Of a stretch of DNA of 64,000 bases, positions 8,553-17,052 are shown piece after piece. Within the stretch, counting starts at the first letter, position 1. Every line of letters begins with the position of its first letter. A program made the position numbers and the translations under genes. The stretch is taken from positions 5,394,001 through 5,458,000 of the forward strand of contig CP036526.1 in NCBI GenBank assembly GCA_007741555.1. Direction: 5' to 3'. The stretch comes from Stieleria marina (GTDB lineage: Bacteria > Planctomycetota > Planctomycetia > Pirellulales > Pirellulaceae). Below the pieces are notes generated by a model, which was not told where the DNA came from, did no database searches, and was given only the letters and a program-made list of their open reading frames with translations.

Positions 8553-8815
8553 CCGAATCCGAAAATCCCGCGTCAGACGAAAACCCTACGCCTGTCGATT
8601 TGTCCGCCAGCAAGCCATCAATCATTCGCTTGGACGATTTCCTGAAACGACATGGACTAGTCGGTACCGGCGGTGAAGCCAAAATCCGCATCCAAACCGG
8701 CGAAGTCACGGTCAATGGCGAAGTCGAAACACGTCGCCGCAAACAACTTTCACCGGGCGACGTCGTCGAAGCGGTCGGCGAGACCATTACGGTGACGCCC
8801 GACTGCTTCGAATAG
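8549..8815 (+). CDS. S4-domain RNA-binding protein (YbcJ-like, 88 aa)
   Basis: After an acidic, disordered N-terminus of about 25 residues there is a compact S4 domain: IIRLDDFLKRHGLVGTGGEAK, then IRIQTGEVTVNGEVETRRRKQLSPGDVVE. The small stand-alone S4 family includes YbcJ of enteric bacteria, which is thought to bind structured RNA. The ATG is coupled by ATGA overlap to the EEP gene upstream, although that product is exported and this one is cytoplasmic; the pairing is probably about co-expression only. Family call is strong and the cellular target is unknown. Confidence 0.88.
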   Translation: MTESENPASDENPTPVDLSASKPSIIRLDDFLKRHGLVGTGGEAKIRIQTGEVTVNGEVETRRRKQLSPGDVVEAVGETITVTPDCFE

Positions 8816-8920
8816 GAGATCTGCAAAAAGCGTCGGCAGTCAGACGAAACGCAATCGCATTGCGAAGTTGTTTGCTCACCAGACAAAGTGGCCCCGACTC
8901 TTCTCTAGCTGTAGCTTTCT

Positions 8921-9613
8921 TTAGCTGACGTCTTCTTCGGCTGGCGGCTCTTTTGCATCGGTTGCTCCGCCGATAATCTGCTCGGGCGTGAGATTGGCTT
9001 CGGCGAAAGCCATGATCTTCGCCATCGGCTCGCGCTGAAACTTGAAGTCGTCCATGACGAAAACCTTCTTGCGGTCGCCTTTTTCGAGGAAGTGGATTTT
9101 CGCAATCCCTTTGTCTTCCCACTTCCGCTTGTCGATCTTGACAATGTTGGCAATCTGCAACTCTTTGCCTCGACTGTTGCGGATCGTGCTTTCGTCACCC
9201 TCCACCCAAGTGCCTTGACCACGCCACCATTTAATCAATGAAGGCACGCCAACCAGCCCGCAAAGGACCATCATAAAATACTGCTTGCCGATATCTTCGC
9301 CGATCTCTTTGGCGGTTTTTTCGGGAGGCTCCGGCGGCCAACCGTTTTCTTTTGCAACCGCCTCCCAAGTCGCAAGCCATTTGGTTTGGCTACGCGGGAA
9401 ACCAAGATCCAGCATGTCATCTTGCGGTGGCTCGGGATTGGCTCCGTCGAACTTCGCCTTCACCGCTTCGTACGCCAAAGCGACTTCGCCTTTCGCTGGG
9501 TAGGCAACCCAAGCGTCGTAGCAACACCAAAGCGAATACGCCATGCAAACAAGTGCGACCCAAAGGAAGCGGCGAAAATAGCGTGGGTCGTAAGAAGCGC
9601 GAATCATGGGCAT
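8921..9613 (-). CDS. Conserved hypothetical membrane protein (230 aa)
   Basis: The protein has one membrane helix at about residues 13-33 (FLWVALVCMAYSLWCCYDAWVAY) and a second at about 112-130 (YFMMVLCGLVGVPSLIKWW). A C-terminal domain (about 135-215) with many Lys and Asp, including LQIANIVKIDKRKWEDKGIAKI and FVMDDFKF, resembles a PH-like or bPH-type beta-rich domain, which is an inference from strand spacing only. The C-terminal tail is acidic. A second ATG two codons in (9607) is equally plausible. I do not recognise a named family. Confidence 0.75.
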   Translation of the reverse strand: MPMIRASYDPRYFRRFLWVALVCMAYSLWCCYDAWVAYPAKGEVALAYEAVKAKFDGANPEPPQDDMLDLGFPRSQTKWLATWEAVAKENGWPPEPPEKTAKEIGEDIGKQYFMMVLCGLVGVPSLIKWWRGQGTWVEGDESTIRNSRGKELQIANIVKIDKRKWEDKGIAKIHFLEKGDRKKVFVMDDFKFQREPMAKIMAFAEANLTPEQIIGGATDAKEPPAEEDVS

Positions 9614-9807
9614 GCGAGTGCGTTAAGCGATGGAGGCCAGCCTAAAAATCTGGTGAGCCAAAGATAGAAATCCTTGGCCCCAGTATGCTTGGAGATCGCG
9701 CGAACACCAAGAAGACGCCACCGATAAATCCACACTCGTTGTCTGGCAGATCTGCCTGGCCGATGAATAGGGCCCAGCGAGAAGGGGCCGATAAAAAGGC
9801 CCAACGA

Positions 9808-10317
9808 TTAGCGTGGTTGCTGCGGACGCTGCTGGGTTTCCCAGGGCGCGGGTGGTCGCTGAGCTTGTTGAGTCCGAGGATCGTAGTAGCCGGCATCGGG
9901 CGACTGCGGCTGATAGCTTGGCTGCTGCGGATAAGACTGCTGAGGTTGCGAGGCCCACGAAGCCGGAACAGCTTGGCCGGGTTGATACTGACCGGGCTGA
10001 TTTTGATAACCTTGTTGATTACCGTACTGTTGCTGCCCGCCGTACTGCTGCTGACCGGCGTACTGCTGCTGACCGGCGTACTGTTCACTTGGCTGCGGAT
10101 ACTGATCGTAGCTTTGCCCACCGGGAGCTTGGCCATTGACGGGGCGCCCATCGCGATCCAAATAGTCGCGACCTTTGTTGATTGCAGTTTTCGCATCGCT
10201 GCGAATTTCATCGCGGTTGATTTTGATCGTCGTTTCACCGCCTTCACGATTGACCGTGAACCAGCCTGCCATGAAAGCACACGTCAAAACCAAGCCAATT
10301 ACAAAGATTGTACGCAT
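9808..10317 (-). CDS. Membrane-anchored protein with Gln/Tyr/Gly/Pro-rich tail (169 aa)
   Basis: A single hydrophobic helix (about residues 4-20) acts as anchor or uncleaved signal. A short charged domain (about 25-60, TIKINRDEIRSDAKTAINKGRDYLDRDG) follows, with heptad-like spacing. From about residue 65 to the end the protein is almost only Q, Y, G, P and S, including four tandem copies of a Y-x-G-Q-Q-Q-type unit. This composition resembles prion-like or adhesive low-complexity segments. No enzyme motif is present. Start ATG at 10317 places the helix correctly for export. Confidence 0.8.
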   Translation of the reverse strand: MRTIFVIGLVLTCAFMAGWFTVNREGGETTIKINRDEIRSDAKTAINKGRDYLDRDGRPVNGQAPGGQSYDQYPQPSEQYAGQQQYAGQQQYGGQQQYGNQQGYQNQPGQYQPGQAVPASWASQPQQSYPQQPSYQPQSPDAGYYDPRTQQAQRPPAPWETQQRPQQPR

Positions 10318-10502
10318 CGCTGTGGTGTCCGAATTTCTGAGCGTTGATGTGCGGTCCCTGCGGCATTCCGTTTTAAGCTCGCAGCAACCGTCACCCTAGA
10401 AAAAACACCGCGGTTTGGGGAAGACCAAGTTTTGCATCCCAACAACGTGTTGCTAGCAACCCAGCGACGTGTTGCTAACAAGTTGCCCGCTCCTCCCGGA
10501 GT
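10318..10502. other. 185-bp gap with short palindrome and direct repeat
   Basis: Between two minus-strand genes there is a perfect 12-bp palindrome, GTTGCTAGCAAC, at 10449-10460, and the 10-mer acgtgttgct occurs twice (10446-10455 and 10468-10477). On the minus strand this region is downstream of the protease gene. A short GC palindrome before a T run near 10400-10415 could be a weak terminator. No gene is supported. Confidence 0.4.
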
Positions 10503-12131
10503 CTATCGATCCCACACGTCACGCAAGTTCTTTGAAGCCGCTTTGACAATTCCGTTGTCTTCCATGATTTGATCGTGTGCTTTTTCGATCGCCTTGCGAT
10601 CCAACACAATCGTCGAGGAGCGGTTGTCGTCGAACTCGATGACCAGCAATTCGTCTTCCAGCGCGGCCAGAACTTCGGCAGCCTGCTTGATCGTTTTGAT
10701 CGGCTGGCCATTGATTGAACGAACGACTGCCGGCAGTCCCAGCGAAGTGTCACGCGTCATCCGATTCCTGATCAGCTTTGTCACGATCACAAGCTCTTCG
10801 GCGTCGTCTTTCACACACTCATAACGCCGCATAAACAAAGGATTCTCGCGTTCTTGCATTGACGCCACCAACGCTGCGATGCCGGCCCCCGTGCGACCTC
10901 CACGCTTAATTGCCAAATCAAACGAACTTAGCAATTCAACCGTAGCGACACCAAAGACGATTGGACCGTAAACAAAGTAGGTTGGTTGCTGTTCGATCAT
11001 GTAATCCAACAGAAGATGACTATCCCGAAAGACCGGCACTTCGATCTCCATTGGCTTTCCATCACGAAGAATCTTCAGGGGCACCTTGCCGTTGGACGCT
11101 GCTTGGTCGACCGCGTAGGTATACGTCACCTGCGTGTTGGAATCCAAATTCACTTTACCCAGATTGTTCACCTCGAACTCACCCACGTGTGTGATCACGT
11201 CGTTCGATTGCAACGGATAGTCATCAACCGGGATAGGCATCCGTGCGAAACGAATCCCCGTAGCGCCGCTTGGCATCTTCAACCACTTGCGCATCTCCTT
11301 CGACGCTAGCGTGCTTGTGGAAATCCAAAGCTGTGGTTTGCCGTCGTAGGTTCCGTCTTGCATGTCATCCAAGATGACGTTGAGCTCTTCGCAAGGAATC
11401 GCGTAGCCAATGTCGTTGGACGACGAGAGCCCACTAAATGCGATTCCAAGAACTTTGCCATCGGCGATCATAGGGCCACCGCTATTGCCGCTGTTCAACG
11501 GCGCGTCAATCTGGGTTCGCAGTCCTCGGGCGTTGTACTTGTAACGCACATGCTCCATCCGAGAAATCACGCCTTCGGTGATCGAAAGCGCGTCGCCCCC
11601 TTTGGGATAGCCGTAGACCTGGATCTGAGTGCCTCCCTTGGGCGTCTTCTTCGCGACCGGCAAAGGCTTGATGCGATCGGGCAACGGTTCTTCCAATTCG
11701 ATCAGAGCGATGTCCAGTCCAGGAGCGATCGCTTTGACGCGTCCCGAAAGCCTTTCGGACTGCCCGTTCAAACTGACCGAAACGTCGGTGGTCATGGCGA
11801 CGACGTGATAGTTCGTCAAGACTTCGGTCGGCGAAAGCACAAACCCGGAACCCGTCACGGTGCTGCTAGTCAGTCGCTTCCAAGGCGACGACAACGAATG
11901 ACTGCGTCGAATCGAATAAATTTTGACAACCGCACTGCGAACCGACCCTACTTCCGAATCGTCCGCAGTGTCCTCTTTGGCATCCAACTCCCCGTCGGGA
12001 TTTTGGTTGGCAGAAACGTCCTCCTGGACTGCAACCTCTGCCGTTTCGACCGCCGTATCCCCTAACTGGGCTTGGGTTGAGAGAACACCAAAACTAAGCA
12101 ACGCACCGGCGGCAAAAACAACTCGCAGCAT
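10503..12131 (-). CDS. DegP/HtrA-like trypsin-fold serine protease with PDZ-like regions (542 aa)
   Basis: A signal peptide (MLRVVFAAGALLSFGVLSTQAQ) and an acidic linker precede a trypsin-like domain. The catalytic triad is visible as His109 (TNYHVV), Asp140 (PGLDIAL) and Ser217 (NSGNSGGP). After it come two PDZ-like segments (about 275-365 and 440-510), the second with the core LPAVVRSINGQPIKTIKQAAEVL. The domain order resembles the plant Deg2/Deg9 branch more than canonical DegP. It should act in the periplasm in protein quality control or processing. Length and motifs are complete, and there is no sign of decay. Confidence 0.9.
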   Translation of the reverse strand: MLRVVFAAGALLSFGVLSTQAQLGDTAVETAEVAVQEDVSANQNPDGELDAKEDTADDSEVGSVRSAVVKIYSIRRSHSLSSPWKRLTSSTVTGSGFVLSPTEVLTNYHVVAMTTDVSVSLNGQSERLSGRVKAIAPGLDIALIELEEPLPDRIKPLPVAKKTPKGGTQIQVYGYPKGGDALSITEGVISRMEHVRYKYNARGLRTQIDAPLNSGNSGGPMIADGKVLGIAFSGLSSSNDIGYAIPCEELNVILDDMQDGTYDGKPQLWISTSTLASKEMRKWLKMPSGATGIRFARMPIPVDDYPLQSNDVITHVGEFEVNNLGKVNLDSNTQVTYTYAVDQAASNGKVPLKILRDGKPMEIEVPVFRDSHLLLDYMIEQQPTYFVYGPIVFGVATVELLSSFDLAIKRGGRTGAGIAALVASMQERENPLFMRRYECVKDDAEELVIVTKLIRNRMTRDTSLGLPAVVRSINGQPIKTIKQAAEVLAALEDELLVIEFDDNRSSTIVLDRKAIEKAHDQIMEDNGIVKAASKNLRDVWDR

Positions 12132-12395
12132 GACGATTCCTTGGGCAAACGGCTTGGAGGCAAATTTCCAATCCGCGACAGTCTAACGCAGAATCATGGC
12201 TGCCATGGCCTTGGTTGCTCGCCGATCCATCCTGCAAGGGCTTTCCGATGCGAGCCCCACGGTCGTATTATAGAAAGCAGTTATTCGAGGTCGCGTCGGC
12301 TTGGATCCCAGCCTCCCAGTTACTGAGGCGTGGCTCTTTTGTTGCAGCCGGACGCGCGGCGATAAATTCTTGAGCAAATTGGCAAGGCGAGTTTT
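12132..12395. promoter_or_regulatory. Divergent intergenic region
   Basis: This 264-bp gap separates the minus-strand protease gene from the plus-strand gene at 12396, so promoters for both should lie here. I see no convincing operator or hairpin. Ahead of the ATG at 12396 there is aaggcgag, an acceptable ribosome binding site. Confidence 0.35.
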
Positions 12396-13286
12396 ATGAG
12401 TGATTCGGAGAATCAACAATCCAGCGGCTTTCAGTCGTCCGGTTCCGGTCGAGGCAAGAAGCCCTTCGGTCGGCGTTCGGCGGGCGGCATCGCGATCGTC
12501 GTACTGCTGGCTGCGTACGGTTTTGCCCAACCAAAATTAAACGAACGTTTCGGCTGGAATCTTCCCGGCCTGAAACAAGACCGCGGCGGACAAGTCGTGG
12601 TTGAAAAATCCGATCATCGCAATGCATCGGACAAAAGTTCAGAAAACACGAAATCGACTGACCTGAAATATCAACCCAAGTCTTCCCAGTCGACTTCGGG
12701 CAGTTCTTCGGTAGACAAACAATCCGGCAACAGTGCTTCGTCACGTCCTGGCGATTCAGCCAAGGCTAGCGGCCCGCTGGCCAGCCGAATGAGCCCCAAG
12801 AAATCATCGGCCGATACGTCCAAGAACAACTCGACTCGTGGCAGCCCGCCCGCTAAGCAATCCGCCAAACCGTCCAACACTCCGTCGGCCGACAATGATC
12901 TGCTGTACGGATTACTCCGAGACACCGGCAACAAACGTTACGTTTCACCGAGTGGTCTGATGTACACGCCGGGTAGTGCCGAAGGTCATCGACTGGAACA
13001 CCTCCGCCGGCACATCGTCGATAACAAGTCACGTCCGGTGCATGGTGTGTTTGACGGCGAGATGGAAGACGCATTGAAAGTCATCGACATGGCCTACGAA
13101 CGCGCCAAAAAGAATCAAAAGACGACCAAGAGTGTCGACAAAGGCATGACGGTCTACACGGTCGACATGGGCAAACGCATTGGATTTGTCGGCGGACAAA
13201 AAGGCCAACGCAATCGAAACCAAATGGCGCGACGCGTCAAACTGGTTCTCAGCGGCAATCGCGTGATCACAGCCTTTCCGCTGTAG
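12396..13286 (+). CDS. Membrane-anchored protein with Ser-rich linker and toxin-like C-terminal domain (296 aa)
   Basis: The layout is a basic cytoplasmic N-terminus, one membrane helix (about 30-45, GGIAIVVLLAAYGFAQ), a Ser/Lys/Asn-rich disordered linker (about 65-165) and a folded C-terminal domain (about 168-296). The folded part contains YVSPSGLMYTPGSAEGHRLEHL, then PVHGVFDG, GKRIGFVGGQKG and a closing VKLVLSGNRVITAFPL. The closing strand and the internal H-x-x-x-H-type segment recall BECR-fold RNase toxin domains, where a final V-I-T-A-F-P strand is common. That resemblance is an inference. I see no adjacent immunity gene, so a housekeeping role is equally possible. Confidence 0.75.
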   Translation: MSDSENQQSSGFQSSGSGRGKKPFGRRSAGGIAIVVLLAAYGFAQPKLNERFGWNLPGLKQDRGGQVVVEKSDHRNASDKSSENTKSTDLKYQPKSSQSTSGSSSVDKQSGNSASSRPGDSAKASGPLASRMSPKKSSADTSKNNSTRGSPPAKQSAKPSNTPSADNDLLYGLLRDTGNKRYVSPSGLMYTPGSAEGHRLEHLRRHIVDNKSRPVHGVFDGEMEDALKVIDMAYERAKKNQKTTKSVDKGMTVYTVDMGKRIGFVGGQKGQRNRNQMARRVKLVLSGNRVITAFPL

Positions 13287-13359
13287 CTTCCTCGCAAACA
13301 TCAAACGCTCGTCACGCCACCCATCACAAAAATCTTTTCAAACTTAGAGTCTGCTGATC

Positions 13360-13707
13360 GTGAGCCCAAAACATTCCATCGATTTTTGCCCCATCTGCGG
13401 CGGCGGCCTTTGTGGAGTCCGCATTTGTGGAATTCAACCGCAAAGCGAAAACGTAGCCGTCCAAAACCAATACGACACCGCTCACGGATTGATCGTCTGT
13501 GACGAATGCGAAGCTATCTGGTTGGAGCCGGACGTATCGACCGACCACGTTTATCCGGATTGCGAAAATGCCGCGTGCCCGATTTGCAACGCTTCCCTGT
13601 GGGGCGAAAACTCTCGCTGGGCCAACGCTGACGATATCGAAGCGTTGGGTTGGACGGCGGCTATCAACCACGACTTAGATATCAATCCCGATCAAGAAAT
13701 TGCTTGA
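13360..13707 (+). CDS. Zinc-ribbon-like hypothetical protein (115 aa)
   Basis: The protein contains three cysteine pairs: CPICGGGLC near the start, CDEC in the middle and CPIC toward the end, plus a CGIQP segment. This arrangement suggests one or two zinc ribbons. The C-terminal 35 residues are acidic and lack motifs. The start is GTG at 13360. The stop overlaps or nearly touches the methyltransferase gene that follows, so the two are probably co-transcribed. I do not recognise a named family; it may be an accessory or substrate-presenting protein for its neighbour. Confidence 0.68.
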   Translation: MSPKHSIDFCPICGGGLCGVRICGIQPQSENVAVQNQYDTAHGLIVCDECEAIWLEPDVSTDHVYPDCENAACPICNASLWGENSRWANADDIEALGWTAAINHDLDINPDQEIA

Positions 13708-14332
13708 ATTTATCGCTGTGATTGAACCTATCGACATCCCGTCGTCGATCGACCGGGAACCCATTCCCGATGATGTGGCGTCGCAATTAGCGATCGCACG
13801 GCAGCGGATCGAAACGTTTCAAGACCGCTGGGATCGGCCGCAAATCGAACAGTTCGTGGCGGCCGATTACGAAATGGTCTACCAAGTACTCTGCTGGACG
13901 CTGAAATCTCAACCGATGATCGGACGACGCTTCCTGGAATGGGGCTGCGGCTTTGCCGTTGTCAGCGCGATAGCGTCGTACTTGCAATTCGACTCCATTG
14001 GCATCGAAGCCGAGCCCGAATTGCTGCACGAAGGTCGCAAGACGATCGAGCAATGGGACCAGCCTGTCGAACTGGTGCAAGGAAATTTCTTGCCACTAGG
14101 AAGCGACTCACTCGCCGACGACCCCACGCTACCAAGCCTCGGTCACCAAGTGCCCTGTGGGTACAGCGCGATCGATAGCGAACTAAGCGACTTCGCACTG
14201 GTGTACTCTTATCCATGGCCTGGCGAGGGTGACTTTCATGCCGATGTATTCAGTCGGTTTGCAAGTCCCGGTGGACTGCTTCTGCAGTTTTGCGGCCCCA
14301 ACGAAATGTGTCTTTGGCGAAAGACTCGCTAG
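13700..14332 (+). CDS. Class I SAM-dependent methyltransferase-like protein (210 aa)
   Basis: Motif I is visible as FLEWGCGFAVVSAIASYL (78-95), followed by SIGIEAEPELL with the acidic residue that binds the ribose of S-adenosylmethionine (Glu103). A post-I region, VELVQGNFLPL, and a motif II-like LSDFALVYSYPWPGE complete the Rossmann pattern. The C-terminus is short, so a substrate-binding cap is lacking. The start is uncertain: a TTG at 13700 overlaps the upstream stop, and a GTG at 13718 is the better-looking alternative. The methyl acceptor cannot be predicted. Confidence 0.75.
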   Translation: MLEFIAVIEPIDIPSSIDREPIPDDVASQLAIARQRIETFQDRWDRPQIEQFVAADYEMVYQVLCWTLKSQPMIGRRFLEWGCGFAVVSAIASYLQFDSIGIEAEPELLHEGRKTIEQWDQPVELVQGNFLPLGSDSLADDPTLPSLGHQVPCGYSAIDSELSDFALVYSYPWPGEGDFHADVFSRFASPGGLLLQFCGPNEMCLWRKTR

Positions 14333-14714
14333 TTCGTAAAGCGTTCTCATCTTTCCCATGACGCAAAAGCGAAAGCCCTTTCGTCAATGCGAACAGCCGA
14401 TCGATCGCAGCCATCGGAGCGCGTTTTGTTCGCCAAAATACTAGTCGTCGCTCTGACGCAAAGTCGCCAACCAATGAGCGCAAGGCGCGTTAAACGTCGT
14501 TTCGCTGGCTCGCGTTTCGTTGCGTCTGCACTTTGGTTTTGCAGAGACTCTACGAACCAAACTTTTGCGACTACTTTGCGCGGAACTTAAATCCGACCGC
14601 GCGGTTATCACCCTATGGACCATTCATGCTTTCACGGTCTCCCCATTATCGTTTATCGCTGACGCGATCGTCTGGCCGTCGGTGCCTGCCTTACTTTTTT
14701 GGAGCCATCTTTCT
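14333..14714. other. 382-bp leader region without a supported gene
   Basis: Open frames here have no start with a ribosome binding site and no recognisable sequence. The stretch probably contains the promoter and 5' leader of the DUF1559 gene at 14715, whose ATG is preceded by tggagccatctttct, a GGAG site at suitable distance. Confidence 0.4.
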
Positions 14715-16007
14715 ATGACAAAAATCCGAGTTCGTGCGCGAGGTTTTACACTGGTAGAACTTCTCGTGGTGATTGCCATCATTGGCATCTTGGTCGGGCT
14801 GCTTTTGCCCGCAGTACAGGCGGCCCGGGAAGCGGCCCGCCGGATGAGTTGCAGTAACAACTTCAAGAACATCGGCTTGGCGATTCACAACTACCACAGC
14901 GCCTACAAGCAAACACCTATTCACGGTGCCGGCACGCACTCACCAGGTGGTAGTGCAGTTCCTTTTGGCAACGCTGGCACAACGACGAACTGGTGGACCA
15001 ACTACGGAGCCGCCAATGCATGGCGACTAAGTGCTCTGGTTGGCATGACACCGTTCATTGAACAACAGGGGCTGTGGTCGGAAATTTCAAATCCAAGCCG
15101 CGTTAATGCCTTGGACCCGGTGACGCCACTTGGCACACCTTGGCCAGCAATGGGCCCGACGGTCCAGTTTCTGCAGTATCGCCCTTGGGTAACGGAGATC
15201 CCAACTTTCCGCTGCCCCAGTGATCCAGGTGTAGGTCTGCCTGCTCAAGGTCGGTCGAACTATGCACTTTGCATGGGCGATTCGATGGTTTGGTCGGTAC
15301 GTGGACCGATGGCGTTTCGCGGAGCGGCTCACGCCAACGCCGGAGCAATGTACGAAAACAGCGGATGGTCGCAGGACTCTCGCGCGTCAGACCGAGGCAT
15401 GTTTGTGCCGCATAAATCGGGCAAATTCCGCGACGTCCTCGACGGCCTTTCGAACACCGTCATGATGGCGGAAATGATTACCGACCTAGGAGACAGCGAT
15501 TCACGAGGGACGCAAACCAATAACGGGAGCCAAAACCCGCCGCGAGACGTCATGCAGAACCCTAAATGGTGTGTCGACGTCCAGAACCAGCTCGATCCTG
15601 AACGACCACAGTTTTGGAAATCCGGCATCGCAACGGGCGGTGCCAACAATGGCCGTGGTTTTAAATGGGCCGATTTCCGCCCCAACTTTACGGGTGTTCA
15701 CACCATCCATCCGCCCAACGCCGCGATCTGCGGTGGCAACAACACTGGCCAGACTGGAATGTTTCCACCGTCCAGTCGTCACCAGGGTGGTGCTCACGTC
15801 CTGATGGGTGATGGCGCCGTCGTGTTTTTGACGGATTCGATCGAAGCCGGCGATTCAAGTGCGAACATGGTTTGGCGGACCAGTGGTGGCGCCAAACCAG
15901 GCTCCGTGTCACTGAGCCAACCGGGTGCACGAAGCCCGTACGGTCTTTGGGGCGCACTGGGCACCAAGGCCAGCAGCGAAACGATCCAAGAACAGCTCAA
16001 TCAGTAA
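14715..16007 (+). CDS. DUF1559 prepilin-like protein (430 aa)
   Basis: The ATG at 14715 gives a short basic leader [10 protein letters not shown] followed by [18 protein letters not shown], a textbook prepilin site with Glu5. Next is [29 protein letters not shown], the DUF1559 signature helix end, and a large globular domain that closes with [17 protein letters not shown] frame upstream of 14715 is open but would bury the leader, so I reject it. It is not linked to an ATPase here and is followed by a small lipoprotein on the other strand. It probably uses assembly proteins encoded elsewhere, such as the operon at 417-7261. Confidence 0.92.
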   Translation: MTKIRVRARGFTLVELLVVIAIIGILVGLLLPAVQAAREAARRMSCSNNFKNIGLAIHNYHSAYKQTPIHGAGTHSPGGSAVPFGNAGTTTNWWTNYGAANAWRLSALVGMTPFIEQQGLWSEISNPSRVNALDPVTPLGTPWPAMGPTVQFLQYRPWVTEIPTFRCPSDPGVGLPAQGRSNYALCMGDSMVWSVRGPMAFRGAAHANAGAMYENSGWSQDSRASDRGMFVPHKSGKFRDVLDGLSNTVMMAEMITDLGDSDSRGTQTNNGSQNPPRDVMQNPKWCVDVQNQLDPERPQFWKSGIATGGANNGRGFKWADFRPNFTGVHTIHPPNAAICGGNNTGQTGMFPPSSRHQGGAHVLMGDGAVVFLTDSIEAGDSSANMVWRTSGGAKPGSVSLSQPGARSPYGLWGALGTKASSETIQEQLNQ

Positions 16008-16032
16008 CTACTGCTTAAGCGATTTTGGTCCA

Positions 16033-16077
16033 TAAAAAAATCTCGGCTTTCTAAATGGAAGCCGAGATATTTTTTTG
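16033..16077. terminator. Bidirectional intrinsic terminator
   Basis: A perfect 10-bp stem, atctcggctt (16040-16049) pairing with aagccgagat (16059-16068), encloses a 9-base loop and is flanked by seven A on the left and a T run on the right. It lies between the plus-strand DUF1559 gene and the minus-strand lipoprotein gene and can stop transcription in both directions. Confidence 0.92.
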
Positions 16078-16100
16078 CAATAACTCGTTGAGCAGTTGAT

Positions 16101-16280
16101 CTACTCAGCTTGCCCGGCAAGATCTTTGTCCATCGAAGCTTGTTCGGCGGCTTCCGCGGCTTGGTACTTTTCGATCTCCGAAAGCTCCGCACCACCGACG
16201 ACGTCACCGTCACTGTCGGCACAACCAACAAAGGAAAGTGTCAGTAAGCTAACACAACAAATCGCCAACAACTTTTTCAT
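16101..16280 (-). CDS. Small lipoprotein (59 aa)
   Basis: I chose the ATG at 16280 (MKKLLAICCVSLLTLSFVGCADSDGD), which is preceded by gaggaaattgag, a strong ribosome binding site. The leader ends in a lipobox, LSFVGC, so the mature protein starts with a lipidated Cys and is only about 40 residues. The rest is acidic and Ala/Glu-rich (ELSEIEKYQAAEAAEQAS), probably one helix. Tiny lipoproteins of this style commonly sit beside DUF1559 genes in planctomycete genomes, as I recall from the group. A functional link with the DUF1559 protein is inferred. Confidence 0.82.
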   Translation of the reverse strand: MKKLLAICCVSLLTLSFVGCADSDGDVVGGAELSEIEKYQAAEAAEQASMDKDLAGQAE

Positions 16281-16466
16281 CTCAATTTCCTCGGTCAAGG
16301 TGATTGCGGATGGTCGACTGATCATCCGACGCAAGTGAAACAAACAACAGAGCCGAATCTAAAAAGCGAACGTTTGTAACTCGTTTACGATAGTAAATCG
16401 GCTGCCCGTTCGCACTACATCAACCGTACGAATTTCAAAACTATTCTTTCGCTTGTAACGCAAGCG

Positions 16467-16934
16467 TTACGCGTCGACTTCAAAGATCGCTTCGATCTCA
16501 ACAGCAATGCCGCCAGGAAGCGCGTTGGTTCCCAAAGCACTGCGAGCAGCCACACCATTGTCTTCGCCAAACACATCGCGAAACAGTTCACTACATCCGT
16601 TGATTACCGCAGGCTGCTGATCAAAACCATCGGTGCTACGAACCAAGCCAAGCAATTTGACCAAGCGTTTTACTTTGTCCAAACTTCCCAAGTGCGCTTC
16701 CAGTGTCGCCAGCATGCCAAGCCCTGTCAGGCGAGCTGCGTCGTAACCGGCTTCCACATCCATGTCCAAACCCAACCGACCTGTGACCAGCGATTTGTCG
16801 GACTTCAGCGGACCGTGTCCGGACAGATATGCCATACCGCCTGCGACAACAATCGGCTTGTACACCCCAACCGGCTTGGGTGCCGGTGGAAGTTGCAGTT
16901 TCAGTTCGGCCAGGCGTGATTGAGCACCCATCAA
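16467..16934 (-). CDS. RidA/YjgF family protein (155 aa)
   Basis: The protein covers the whole RidA domain: VYKPIVVAGGMAYLSGHGP near the start, the dimer-core helices in the middle, and ARSALGTNALPGGIAVEIEAIFEV at the end, which holds the Arg of the substrate-binding pocket. RidA proteins deaminate reactive enamine/imine intermediates made by PLP enzymes. At 155 residues it belongs to the longer YjgF variants with an N-terminal helix. A second ATG one codon in (16931) is as likely as the first. Confidence 0.9.
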   Translation of the reverse strand: MMGAQSRLAELKLQLPPAPKPVGVYKPIVVAGGMAYLSGHGPLKSDKSLVTGRLGLDMDVEAGYDAARLTGLGMLATLEAHLGSLDKVKRLVKLLGLVRSTDGFDQQPAVINGCSELFRDVFGEDNGVAARSALGTNALPGGIAVEIEAIFEVDA

Positions 16935-17052
16935 AAGTTCTCCGGAGCAGGATTGTTAGTGGTTCGTTCTTCAGATACCGGCCAGGATGAACGGGAGACA
17001 TTCACGCTGCAAGGGGCCGATTATGCGATGTGGCAACAGACCACGACAGGCT

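Noticed and set aside
9642-10280. Minus-strand open frame overlapping the low-complexity protein gene
   Set aside because: It is the shifted reading of the same repetitive DNA; the frame at 9808-10317 has a membrane anchor, correct start and sensible composition.
14488-14502. 15-mer cgttaaacgtcgttt shared with 62885-62899 as a regulatory site
   Set aside because: In a window of this size one or two repeated 15-mers are expected by chance, and the two downstream genes have no clear functional link.
16455-16470. Inverted repeat gtaacgc-aa-gcgttac as terminator
   Set aside because: It partly overlaps the RidA stop codon and is not followed by a T run in the direction of transcription. A small hairpin is possible but termination is not supported.
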